DNA of 6,954 nt from Candidatus Woesearchaeota archaeon. GTDB lineage: Archaea; Nanobdellota; Nanobdellia; Woesearchaeales; GW2011-AR15. The position numbers were made by a program, and so were the translations under genes. Below the pieces are notes generated by a model that had not been told where the DNA came from, ran no database searches, and saw only the letters and a list, made by a program, of their open reading frames with translations. The stretch is taken from the NCBI GenBank assembly GCA_016934775.1, contig JAFGSP010000107.1, positions 1-6,954 on the forward strand. Reading direction: 5' to 3'. Positions 1 through 6,672 of the stretch are shown one piece after another (positions within the stretch are counted from its first letter, which is position 1; every line of letters begins with the position of its first letter).

Positions 1-2
1 GA

Positions 3-128
3 ACTGGAATCCATGGCGTAGAATTTTTTGGGATAAGATTATTCCCAAAATTCCTATGGAATAATAAGTTATTGAATAGGCTTTTTAGCCATATGTTATT
101 ATTTGAATGCATAAACAAAAAAGACTAG
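3..128 (+). CDS. C-terminal end of a gene entering from the left, possibly a SAM-dependent methyltransferase
   Basis: Frame 3 stays open from the left edge to a TAG at 126-128 and encodes 41 residues. They read as a protein tail: TGIHGVEFFGIRLFPKF, then LWNNKLLNRLFSHMLLFEC, then INKKD. A loop followed by a terminal hydrophobic strand (HMLLFEC) and a short basic tail resembles the last beta strand of class I SAM methyltransferases, which are common in glycan clusters. That resemblance is an impression, not a motif match. Frame 2 is also open, but only to 64, so the choice of frame is not certain. The gene converges on the GT4 gene, leaving 33 bases between the two stop codons. The start and catalytic part lie outside the window. 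Confidence 0.45.
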   Translation, partial: TGIHGVEFFGIRLFPKFLWNNKLLNRLFSHMLLFECINKKD

Positions 129-161
129 TTGTTATGTTCTAAAAAACTAGCAGTAACAATA

Positions 162-1406
162 TCAGGTATGAACCAATTGTCTGTAGTTTAGAACCAATTT
201 TTTCCCTATTATTTCTGGTAAATATTGCGACTTAATCTTTTTTATGCAATTATCAGACATCTTTTTGTAGAGTCTGTTATCTGATAAAATCTGTAATATT
301 GCCTTGGACACTGTCTCTGGATTACAATCATCAAGCAAGATGCCGTTCTTTCCATCTTCCACAATATCTGAGTTTCCACCTATGTTCCTCGCCACTATCG
401 GAAGACCATAAGAACAGGATTCTAACAAGAACCTTGAAAGAGGTTCATAATACTCTCCAAGGAGAACTGCAAGGTCAGCTATTGAATAATATTGCCCGAT
501 TTTTTCATGCTGCACAAATCCAATAAATTTTACTTTTTCTTTAAGATTAAGGTTCTTTGAAAGCTTAAAAAAGTAAGAATAGTCTCCTCTTTTTTCACCT
601 ATCACTAAAAAAACCGCATTGTCTATATTGCTCATGGCTTCCAGAGTATACTGGACACCTTTAAGCTTTGATAACCTTCCTACATAGAGAATAACTTTTT
701 TTCCTTTTAGCCCAAGCTTGTCTTTAAGAGATGTCTTGATTTTATTATTAATCTGGACTGGGTTATGAATTAATTTGATTTTTCTTTCAGGAACACCCAT
801 ATTTATCAAAAAAGGCTGCATGGCCTTGCTTACAACAAAGAAATTATCTACATACTTATATGAAAACCTATAAAGCCTCATGTACCAATGGCTATATCCA
901 TAGTACAATGAACCTCTTAGGCTGCCCCATTTCTTGACAGAGCAACGGAATCTTTTAAATACCTTGCAATCCATGCAGATGTCTCCTCTATAATCAATAG
1001 CATCTCCTGTAAAACATCCGAAAAGCGGACCGTTCACTGTCGCTGTAATAGGCAACCTGAATTTTTTCTTGTAATAGTATGCTGAGAAAGGTATTGATTC
1101 AAGATTCAATAAATGCAGCACATCCGGCTTTTCTCTCCTGATTATCTTTGAAGAAAGCTTTGCCATGTTAAGATACATATAATCTACATTAGAAAACTTA
1201 GACAAAAATTTCAATTTAGGCATATGTAGCCTGCTGATAGGAATGCCTTCAACAACCTCTTCTTTGTCTCCTGGTGTATCTTTAAAAGTGCACACGCGCA
1301 CTTTATGGCCCATATTAGCCAGGGCTTTAGCAATATATAACGGGCTAATCTGCCCTCCCCCCAGGATCTCGGGATAGAACCTCCGTGAGATAAATAATAT
1401 CTTCAT
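162..1406 (-). CDS. GT4-family (GT-B fold) glycosyltransferase
   Basis: A retaining glycosyltransferase that moves a sugar from a nucleotide-sugar donor to a growing glycan or lipid-linked acceptor at the cytoplasmic membrane face. I chose the ATG at 1406, giving 414 residues. From there the protein opens MKILFISRRFYPEILGGGQ, the first beta strand and glycine-rich loop of GT4 enzymes. A longer reading from 1427 adds only MNFFILI and would overrun the promoter spacing. The C-terminal domain has VILYVGRLSKLKG (about 238-250), KFIGFV (293-298) and the E-x7-E donor-site motif at E321/E329 in YEPLSRFLLESCSYGLP. The N-terminal domain carries a cysteine cluster (C131, C144, C147, C155), possibly metal binding. 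The length is normal. Donor and acceptor cannot be read from sequence, but the neighbours point to a heptose-containing surface glycan. Confidence 0.92.
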   Translation of the reverse strand: MKILFISRRFYPEILGGGQISPLYIAKALANMGHKVRVCTFKDTPGDKEEVVEGIPISRLHMPKLKFLSKFSNVDYMYLNMAKLSSKIIRREKPDVLHLLNLESIPFSAYYYKKKFRLPITATVNGPLFGCFTGDAIDYRGDICMDCKVFKRFRCSVKKWGSLRGSLYYGYSHWYMRLYRFSYKYVDNFFVVSKAMQPFLINMGVPERKIKLIHNPVQINNKIKTSLKDKLGLKGKKVILYVGRLSKLKGVQYTLEAMSNIDNAVFLVIGEKRGDYSYFFKLSKNLNLKEKVKFIGFVQHEKIGQYYSIADLAVLLGEYYEPLSRFLLESCSYGLPIVARNIGGNSDIVEDGKNGILLDDCNPETVSKAILQILSDNRLYKKMSDNCIKKIKSQYLPEIIGKKLVLNYRQLVHT

Positions 1407-1424
1407 TATTAAAATGAAAAAGTT

Positions 1425-1438
1425 CAAATATTAAATAC
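1425..1438 (-). promoter_or_regulatory. TATA box of the GT4 gene, possibly shared with the divergent radical SAM gene
   Basis: On the minus strand the element reads GTATTTAATATTTG. Its core TATTTAATA (1429-1437) lies 23-31 bases before the A of the ATG at 1406, where an archaeal TATA box sits for a transcript starting at the start codon. No Shine-Dalgarno sequence lies between. The element is nearly self-complementary, and only about 50 bases separate the two divergent genes, so the same site could also serve the plus-strand gene. Confidence 0.6.
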
Positions 1439-1453
1439 TTTTTTAAAGACAGG

Positions 1454-1505
1454 GTGAGGGGAAATTCCAACAACAAAATCAGCAAAAAAAGTTACATTCA
1501 TTTCA
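1454..1505 (+). other. Probable missing N-terminus of the radical SAM gene (unusual start or frameshift)
   Basis: The frame of the radical SAM gene is open back to a TGA at 1455-1457 and encodes GEIPTTKSAKKVTFIS just before the GTG at 1506. KKVTFISVNNN looks like the first beta strand of the B12-binding Rossmann domain, which the GTG start would cut away. There is no ATG, GTG or TTG in this extension. One option is an ATT start at 1464, six bases after GGTGA (1453-1457). The other is a GTG start at 1454 in the neighbouring frame, reading VRGNSNNKISKK, which would join the gene if the run of seven A at 1484-1490 had six. Confidence 0.6.
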
Positions 1506-2948
1506 GTGAATAATAATTCTGTAGAACACGGGATTAGGAGCATCTCTTCTTATTTAAAGCTGCATGGAATTCAAACGCAGATACTTTTTATGGGGTTGGG
1601 GCTTGATTATAAGAAAGATTTTGACATTATATTGCTGAAAAAAATCAAGGCTATGCTAAGAGGCACTGATTTGGTGGGCATAGTGACTATGAGCCTAGGC
1701 TGGCCAAGAGCAAAGACACTTATCAAATATCTAAAAAAAAACATTAATGCACCTATTGTAATCGGAGGAATACATGCCACAGTCAAGCCTGAAGAATGCA
1801 TACAAGAGGTTGATTATGTCTGTATAGGAGAAGGTGAAAAAGCATTTCTTGCTCTTTCAAAAAATATGAACAAGACCCGAATTCCAAATATGTGGATAAA
1901 ATCATCAAAAGGAATAATAAAAAATGAGATAGGAAAGCTGACACCTAATCTCGATGAATTCGGGATTCCAGATTATGACCTAAAAACACATTTTATATAT
2001 GAAAAAGGAAAAATAGTGCCTTTCAGGAAAAAGCATTTGCTTAATAAGCTGTATTTTATACATACCTCAAGAGGATGCCCGCATAGCTGCACTTATTGTA
2101 TTAATCATTTCCTAAGAAAACTCTATCATGGGAAAAGCAGATATATGAGATACAGGAGCATTTCTAATGTAATACGTGAATTGGAGAATATGAAAAAGAT
2201 TTTTCCGGGGGTGCCTGAAGTGTTTATTTCAGATGATACCTTTTTTAATCGCAGACTAGAAGAGCTGGAAGTTTTCGCAAATGCATATAAGAAAAAAATC
2301 AATATCCCTTTCAGTTGTTATGCTAGCCCACTGACACTTTCAAAAGAAAAACTTGATCTGCTGTCAGACGCCGGCCTAAAGACTCTCCAGATCGGCGTAC
2401 AGACAGGATCTGATAGAGTGAACCATGACTTGTATAAGAGGCATATGCTCAGGGAAAAAGTGCTGAAAGCTGCTGAACTTGTGTATGATTACAAAGATAA
2501 GATAATGATAGATTACCAGTTCATCATAACAAACCCATACGAAACTCGTGAAGATCTCTTAGACACACTGAATCTCATCAAAAAGATGCCAAAACCATTC
2601 AACATAACAACATTCAATTTGACTTATTTTTATGGCACTGGATTATATAATAAAGCTGTTCATGATAAAATCATACAATGCGAAGAAGATACTGTTGTAC
2701 AATTCCATTTTACAGACATAATGAATCATCTGAGAGTAAAAAAATTAAAAGAAAGTTATCTTAATTCTATGCTGTATTGGATAAGCGGAAAAGCTACAAA
2801 GACAAGATATGGGTTTATACCTGCTTTTTTGTTTCCAATCATGACAAGCAGGCCGGTAATAAGCATCTGTGAATTCCTTAAATTCCCTGTGTTTCTGATG
2901 AACTTGTTTGTTGTAAGAGTCTCTGAATTCCTGAAATCGCCTCTGTGA
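1506..2948 (+). CDS. B12-binding-domain radical SAM protein
   Basis: A radical SAM enzyme of the class that has an N-terminal cobalamin-binding-type domain. Counting from the GTG at 1506 (480 residues), the N-terminal domain shows GIRSISSYLKLHG (9-21), IVIGGIHATVKPEEC (84-98) and VCIGEGE (105-111), all typical. The 4Fe-4S cluster motif CxxxCxxC is C191, C195, C198 in SRGCPHSCTYC, followed by EVFISDDTFF (238-247) and LQIGVQTGS (294-302) of the radical SAM barrel. I see no DxHxxG cobalamin-ligand motif, so cobalamin, if bound, may lack the protein histidine. The tail (about 436-480) is hydrophobic with two EFLKxP copies and may touch the membrane. The GTG has no ribosome binding site and coding probably begins upstream (1454-1505). 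Substrate unknown; a methylation or rearrangement of a glycan or lipid precursor is a guess from context. It implies anaerobic or low-oxygen life. Confidence 0.88.
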   Translation: MNNNSVEHGIRSISSYLKLHGIQTQILFMGLGLDYKKDFDIILLKKIKAMLRGTDLVGIVTMSLGWPRAKTLIKYLKKNINAPIVIGGIHATVKPEECIQEVDYVCIGEGEKAFLALSKNMNKTRIPNMWIKSSKGIIKNEIGKLTPNLDEFGIPDYDLKTHFIYEKGKIVPFRKKHLLNKLYFIHTSRGCPHSCTYCINHFLRKLYHGKSRYMRYRSISNVIRELENMKKIFPGVPEVFISDDTFFNRRLEELEVFANAYKKKINIPFSCYASPLTLSKEKLDLLSDAGLKTLQIGVQTGSDRVNHDLYKRHMLREKVLKAAELVYDYKDKIMIDYQFIITNPYETREDLLDTLNLIKKMPKPFNITTFNLTYFYGTGLYNKAVHDKIIQCEEDTVVQFHFTDIMNHLRVKKLKESYLNSMLYWISGKATKTRYGFIPAFLFPIMTSRPVISICEFLKFPVFLMNLFVVRVSEFLKSPL

Positions 2949-2972
2949 AAAAACAGAGTATAACAAGTTTTT
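2941..2972. terminator. Hairpin and oligo-T tracts between convergent genes
   Basis: CTCTGT (2941-2946) and ACAGAG (2953-2958) form a perfect 6-bp stem around the loop GAAAAA, overlapping the radical SAM stop codon. On the plus strand it is followed by T5 at 2968-2972. On the minus strand, reading out of the phosphatase gene, the A-run at 2948-2953 becomes T6 about 18 bases after the stop. Both directions therefore meet an oligo-T tract, the usual archaeal termination signal. The stem itself is short and might be incidental. Confidence 0.45.
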
Positions 2973-3498
2973 ATTTCATAATTTGTGATGCCTGACACAA
3001 GTCATTACTCACAAAATCAGGTTTTAAATCAAACAATCTATCCTTACCTGCTTTTCCTGTCCTGACAAGAACCGTAGTAATTCCCATTCTTTCCCCCAGA
3101 GCTATGTCTGAAGTCTTATCTCCTATAAAATAAGATTCCTCAGAATCAATATCATGCTCTTTGATAGCTCTCTCAACCAGATGTGTGTTTGGCTTTCTGC
3201 AGATGCATTCTTCGTCTGGGGAGTGCATGCAATAATAATCTGCTGTGATTGTGATTCCATTATTTCTCAGTTTCTGATAAAAATAATCCATAAAACGATT
3301 ATAATCTTCTTCAGTATAATATCCTCTGCCAATCCCTGACTGGTTTGTTATTATGATAAGTTTATATCCCTTGTCCTGCATTTTCTTAAGGCCTTTTATT
3401 GCATTAGGCAGAAATTCAAGATCCTCTTTTTTATAGAGATATCCCTTATCTACATTGATTGTTCCATCCCTGTCAAGAAATACTGCTTTTATGCTCAT
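2971..3498 (-). CDS. gmhB: D-glycero-D-manno-heptose 1,7-bisphosphate 7-phosphatase (GmhB type, HAD superfamily)
   Basis: A cytoplasmic HAD phosphatase that removes the 7-phosphate from heptose 1,7-bisphosphate, leaving heptose 1-phosphate for the nucleotidyltransferase. Of its 175 residues, motif I is FLDRDGTIN with nucleophile D9 and acid/base D11. Motif II is IIITNQSG (48-55). The structural zinc ligands characteristic of GmhB are C90, H92, C98 and C100 (CMH and CICRKP). Motif IV is IGDKTSD with D127 and D131. Length matches the family. The ATG overlaps the stop of the kinase-isomerase gene as ATGA (3495-3498) and has no ribosome binding site of its own, so translation is probably coupled. 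It is the last gene of the three-gene operon. Histidinol-phosphate phosphatases share the fold, but the heptose neighbours make GmhB much more likely. Confidence 0.93.
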   Translation of the reverse strand: MSIKAVFLDRDGTINVDKGYLYKKEDLEFLPNAIKGLKKMQDKGYKLIIITNQSGIGRGYYTEEDYNRFMDYFYQKLRNNGITITADYYCMHSPDEECICRKPNTHLVERAIKEHDIDSEESYFIGDKTSDIALGERMGITTVLVRTGKAGKDRLFDLKPDFVSNDLCQASQIMK

Positions 3499-5012
3499 TT
3501 TTCAAGTGATAGGTGCTTATCAAGAAGTTCACAGATAATATGAATTATGGCTATGTGAGCTTCCTGGATCCTTGGTGTGTTATCAGAAGGAACTACTATA
3601 CACACATCACACAAACCAGCCATTTCTCCTCCTTTCTTCCCTGTAAGCCCGATTGTCTTACATCCAAGCTTCTTAGCTCTCTTTAGTGCATTGATTATAT
3701 TAGGTGAATTCCCGCTTGTGGAAATTCCAAAAACAATGTCATTTTTAACAGCATTAGCTTCAAGCTGCCTCTCAAATATCATATCATAACCATAATCATT
3801 TGCAATCGCAGTTATAACACTTGAATCAGTCGTCAGTGCTATTGCAGGAAGACCTTTTCTTTCAATCTTGAATCTCCCCACAAGCTCTCCTACAAGATGC
3901 TGAGCATCAGCAGCGCTTCCTCCGTTCCCAAAAGCTATTATCTTGTTGCCAGTCTCATATGCTTTGATAAACAGTTCAGCTGTTTTCTCAATCTTGTCAA
4001 GCTGATTCTCTATGATCTTCTCTTTGACTTCAATACTCTCTTTGAGATAATGGCTTATTTCTGACTTGAAAACACCTCTAAGTTCTTCCTGTAGTATTGT
4101 TGCGGTTCCTGGCTTCTGGACAACAAGACCAGCTGCATAGTTTGCCATTGTCGCTGTCTCAATCAGGTCAAGGCCTGATGCCATACCCAATATTGCTGCT
4201 GCAATCACTGTATCTCCTGCTCCTGTTACATCGATGATTTTCTTGAGATTCAACGGAGGTATGTGTGTGTGTTTTCCAGTCTTATCAAAAACAGATATGC
4301 CTTCAGCCCCTCTTGTGATAAAGACATTTGAATTTAGTGTATTTACGAGTTTTTCTCCCATATCAATTATGTCCTGATCAATCCCAGTCATCTCAATCGC
4401 TTCTTTAAGGTTTGGTGTAATCAGGTCGCAGTTCTTAAAAAAAGACAGATGGTTTGGCTTTCCATCTACTGCAACTTTAACATTATGGTCTTTTGCCAAC
4501 CTGATTATGCTTCTCATCAGTTTTTCTGTTATTACGCCTTTTGCATAATCACTCACAAGGATCGCATCAATCTCATTAATTCGATTTTTTAGTTCATTGA
4601 ATAATTTCTCTTCTAATTTTGGAGAGATGTCTGCTGTCTGCTCATAATCCAACCTGATAAGCTGATAATTGTTTCCTGAAACGATTCTTCGCTTGATTGT
4701 GGTCGGCCTGGTTGGATCATCCAGAATCAGGCTATCAATCTTTTTTTCTTTCAACAAGTCTTTTATTATCTTTCCCTCCTTATCAACGCCTACGATACCA
4801 GCCACATAGGCTTTTGCTCCTAATGAAACAATATTATTTGCTGAATTCCCTGCACCTCCAAGTATCTTCTCTTCTGTATGTATCTTCACTACAGGAACAG
4901 GTGCTTCAGGCGATATTCTTGTTGTCTGCCCATAAAGATAATCATCCAGCATTATGTCTCCAATCACAAAAACACATTTATCAGAAAATTTATCTAAAAA
5001 ATTTAGTTTCAT
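3495..5012 (-). CDS. Fused heptose 7-phosphate kinase (HldE/RfaE1 domain) and sedoheptulose 7-phosphate isomerase (GmhA domain)
   Basis: A 505-residue protein joining two pathway steps. Residues 1 to about 315 form a PfkB/ribokinase-family kinase of the RfaE1 type: VIGDIMLDDYLYG (16-28), SPEAPVPVV (34-42), KILGGAGNSANN (49-60), and the anion-hole and catalytic motif DVTGAGDT (261-268, base D267). Residues about 320-505 form a SIS-fold isomerase of the GmhA type: GNGGSAADAQH (362-372), STSGNSPN (431-438) and RIQEAHIAIIH (481-491). The putative zinc ligands H372, E376, Q483 and H491 keep the spacing of E. coli GmhA. Together it should convert sedoheptulose 7-phosphate to D-glycero-D-manno-heptose 7-phosphate and phosphorylate C1. 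In bacterial HldE the kinase is instead fused to the nucleotidyltransferase, which here is the separate upstream gene. Both active sites look intact. Confidence 0.95.
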   Translation of the reverse strand: MKLNFLDKFSDKCVFVIGDIMLDDYLYGQTTRISPEAPVPVVKIHTEEKILGGAGNSANNIVSLGAKAYVAGIVGVDKEGKIIKDLLKEKKIDSLILDDPTRPTTIKRRIVSGNNYQLIRLDYEQTADISPKLEEKLFNELKNRINEIDAILVSDYAKGVITEKLMRSIIRLAKDHNVKVAVDGKPNHLSFFKNCDLITPNLKEAIEMTGIDQDIIDMGEKLVNTLNSNVFITRGAEGISVFDKTGKHTHIPPLNLKKIIDVTGAGDTVIAAAILGMASGLDLIETATMANYAAGLVVQKPGTATILQEELRGVFKSEISHYLKESIEVKEKIIENQLDKIEKTAELFIKAYETGNKIIAFGNGGSAADAQHLVGELVGRFKIERKGLPAIALTTDSSVITAIANDYGYDMIFERQLEANAVKNDIVFGISTSGNSPNIINALKRAKKLGCKTIGLTGKKGGEMAGLCDVCIVVPSDNTPRIQEAHIAIIHIICELLDKHLSLEK

Positions 5013-5492
5013 CTAATCACCTTTATAGGTTTTCATTATCTTCTCAATTATTTTTGTCGTAGTAACCTCACCAGGTTTTCTTTCCCTGAAAAATATGATT
5101 CCGCCAAGACTCTCCACCAGCTCTTTTTCCGACAGGTTTTCTTTGTATTCTGCGCCCTTGATATGGACATCAGGACAAACAAGCTTAATGAATTCATCAG
5201 GGGTCTCTTCTTCAAATATTACAATATAATCGACATATTCAAGAGCTGATAACATCTCAGCTCTTTCGTTTTCCGGAATAATTGGCCGGGTCTCTGATTT
5301 GTATTTCTTTATTGAGGAATCACTATTTAGACCAACTATAAGCACGTCTCCTTTGGATTTTGCAAATTCAAGGCATCTGATATGCCCTGCATGAAGCAGA
5401 TCAAAAGCCCCATTTGTGGACACTATCCTTTTGTTTTTTTGTTTTAGGTCTTGAACAACAAGTTTCATGTCTGCTGGAGATTTGATTTTCAT
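5013..5492 (-). CDS. rfaE2: Heptose 1-phosphate nucleotidyltransferase (RfaE2 / HldE C-domain type)
   Basis: A cytidylyltransferase-fold enzyme that joins a nucleotide to D-glycero-D-manno-heptose 1-phosphate, giving NDP-heptose, the last step of the pathway. Its 159 residues correspond to the C-terminal domain of bacterial HldE. STNGAFDLLHAGHIRCL (25-41) contains the HxGH nucleotide-binding motif at 34-37, GLNSDSS is at 54-60, SETRPIIPENERAEML at 66-81, FEEETPDEFI at 93-102, KGAEYKE at 112-118 and GEVTTTKIIEKI at 141-152. ADP-heptose is the bacterial product; which NTP this one uses cannot be read from sequence. It is the first gene of the operon, with a TATA box 22-30 bases upstream and probably a leaderless mRNA. 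Its stop TAG abuts the next ATG with no gap. Confidence 0.93.
   Translation of the reverse strand: MKIKSPADMKLVVQDLKQKNKRIVSTNGAFDLLHAGHIRCLEFAKSKGDVLIVGLNSDSSIKKYKSETRPIIPENERAEMLSALEYVDYIVIFEEETPDEFIKLVCPDVHIKGAEYKENLSEKELVESLGGIIFFRERKPGEVTTTKIIEKIMKTYKGD
5016..5021 (-). promoter_or_regulatory. Ribosome binding site GGTGAT of the kinase-isomerase gene
   Basis: On the minus strand AAAGGTGAT is followed directly by TAG, the stop of the nucleotidyltransferase gene (5015-5013), and then by the ATG at 5012. GGTGAT is complementary to the conserved 3' end of 16S rRNA and sits three bases before the start. It is the clearest ribosome binding site in the window and belongs to an internal operon gene, whereas the operon's first gene has none. 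Confidence 0.7.
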
Positions 5493-5510
5493 TTTAAGCT
5501 GAAAAGGAAG

Positions 5511-5522
5511 GTTTATTTTAAA
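5511..5522 (-). promoter_or_regulatory. TATA box of the heptose biosynthesis operon
   Basis: The minus strand reads TTTAAAATAAAC at this site. The core TTTAAAATA (5522-5514) is 22-30 bases before the A of the ATG at 5492, the position expected for an archaeal promoter whose transcript starts at the start codon. No GGTGA-like sequence precedes the ATG. The site lies in a 78-base divergent intergenic region, next to the oppositely facing GT9 promoter. Confidence 0.65.
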
Positions 5523-5540
5523 GATTTAGGTTTAACAATG

Positions 5541-5550
5541 TTTTTATAAT
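5541..5550 (+). promoter_or_regulatory. TATA box of the GT9 glycosyltransferase gene
   Basis: TTTTTATAAT lies 21-30 bases before the A of the ATG at 5571, again the leaderless archaeal spacing. The sequence between (CTTGGTTCTTTCAGAAATTG) has no ribosome binding site. Its spacing is almost the same as at the operon promoter and the GT4 promoter, so the three support each other. The two divergent TATA elements are about 20 bases apart and could be co-regulated. Confidence 0.65.
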
Positions 5551-5570
5551 CTTGGTTCTTTCAGAAATTG

Positions 5571-6650
5571 ATGTGTTACAGAAAAATATTGATATTGAAT
5601 CTCATCCCAAATACAATAGGGGATAATATCTTGATAACGCCTATGCTTAATATATTAAAGAAAAACTTTCCTCAAGCAAGCCTTGATTTGACTGTATCTA
5701 AGCTAAATGGCGAACTATTCTATAAAAATGAGAATATAAACAAACTCTATGAAATCGATGAACTTAAAGAAATTGCAGACGGGGAAAAAAACAAATTTCA
5801 GAAATTTGGAGCATTTCTGAAGATTCTTCTTAGATATCCTAAAATCTTCAGGACCCAGAAATATGATCTATGTATAATGCTCCTGCCAAACTTTCCTCTT
5901 AATGTCTTAATACCTGTGTTTTCCGGAATCAAGGAAAGGATTGGATATACAACCAAATATTCATTTTTGTCATTATTATTGACAAAAAAGACTGAATATC
6001 GTGGGATTCTTGAGACCAAGGATTATGAGAGGCATTTTGTTGAATCATATCTTGATCTGTTGAGGCTTATTAATCTCAAATGGAAGAAAGATAATGTTGT
6101 TTGTAAGATGAATCTGTCAGAAAAAGAGATTAAAGAGGTAGAAAAAATATTGAAGAAGAATAAGCTTTCAAAAAACAAATATGTCTGTTTCCAGACACGG
6201 AGTAAGGGAAATCCCTGGCCGATTGAGAGATTTTCAGAACTGGCCATTAAGATTATAAAGAAAACTAACTTGAAGATTGTATTGCTGGGATCTAAAATTG
6301 AATTTGAGATCAATCAAGAAATAGCGTCTCGCTCAGCCAATATAATAAACCTATGCACAAATACTTCTCTAAGGACCAAGGCTGCTTTGCTGAAGCTTGC
6401 TGCTTTCTCAGTGTGCAATGATTCAGGACTAGCTCATGTTAGCTCTTCTGTCGGCACAAAAACTATTGTGCTTTATGGGCCTCATTCCCCAAAACATTCA
6501 AGACCTTTAGGAAAGGGACAAGTTTATGTTATATACAAGGGAGATCCTGATTCGCCATATGCTGTGAGAGGCTCCCAAAAAGGGATGGAACTAATCAATA
6601 GGATAACTGTAGATGATGTACTTAAGGTATCTATGAAACTTGCGGGCTAA
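5571..6650 (+). CDS. GT9-family heptosyltransferase-like glycosyltransferase
   Basis: An inverting GT-B glycosyltransferase of the ADP-heptose:LPS heptosyltransferase family. I chose the ATG at 5571 (359 residues), which fits the TATA spacing. A TTG at 5568 would add one Met, and the numbering here includes it. The N-terminal domain has ILILNLIPNTIGDNILITPML (7-27), with the family's GD at 18-19 where the catalytic Asp lies in bacterial enzymes. The C-terminal domain has KGNPWPIERFSELA (213-226), IVLLGS (237-242) and the donor-site motif CNDSGLAHVSSSVGTKTIVLYGP (283-305) with D285 and H290. It starts divergently from the operon that would make NDP-heptose, so heptose is the likely donor sugar. 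The acceptor must differ from bacterial lipid A core if the host is an archaeon, and is unknown. Confidence 0.92.
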   Translation: MCYRKILILNLIPNTIGDNILITPMLNILKKNFPQASLDLTVSKLNGELFYKNENINKLYEIDELKEIADGEKNKFQKFGAFLKILLRYPKIFRTQKYDLCIMLLPNFPLNVLIPVFSGIKERIGYTTKYSFLSLLLTKKTEYRGILETKDYERHFVESYLDLLRLINLKWKKDNVVCKMNLSEKEIKEVEKILKKNKLSKNKYVCFQTRSKGNPWPIERFSELAIKIIKKTNLKIVLLGSKIEFEINQEIASRSANIINLCTNTSLRTKAALLKLAAFSVCNDSGLAHVSSSVGTKTIVLYGPHSPKHSRPLGKGQVYVIYKGDPDSPYAVRGSQKGMELINRITVDDVLKVSMKLAG

Positions 6651-6672
6651 GATTAAATAAATAATTGATTTG

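Noticed and set aside
21..53. Imperfect inverted repeat GAATTTT/AAAATTC with GGGA/TCCC near the left edge
   Set aside because: It lies inside the probable coding tail at 3-128 and has a two-base bulge; a chance structure in AT-rich coding DNA is the simpler reading.
125..150. CTAGTT/AACTAG inverted repeat between the two convergent genes at the left
   Set aside because: Six-base arms with a 14-base loop and no good T tract; too weak to call a terminator.
3495..5012. Reading the fused gene as a frameshift or assembly join of two genes
   Set aside because: The frame is continuous through a plausible helical linker (about 315-345), both domains keep their full motifs, and no start codon with a ribosome binding site is visible at the junction.
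4697..5062. 121-codon plus-strand open frame
   Set aside because: It is antisense to the conserved kinase domain, and its serine/leucine-rich composition is typical of a shadow frame.
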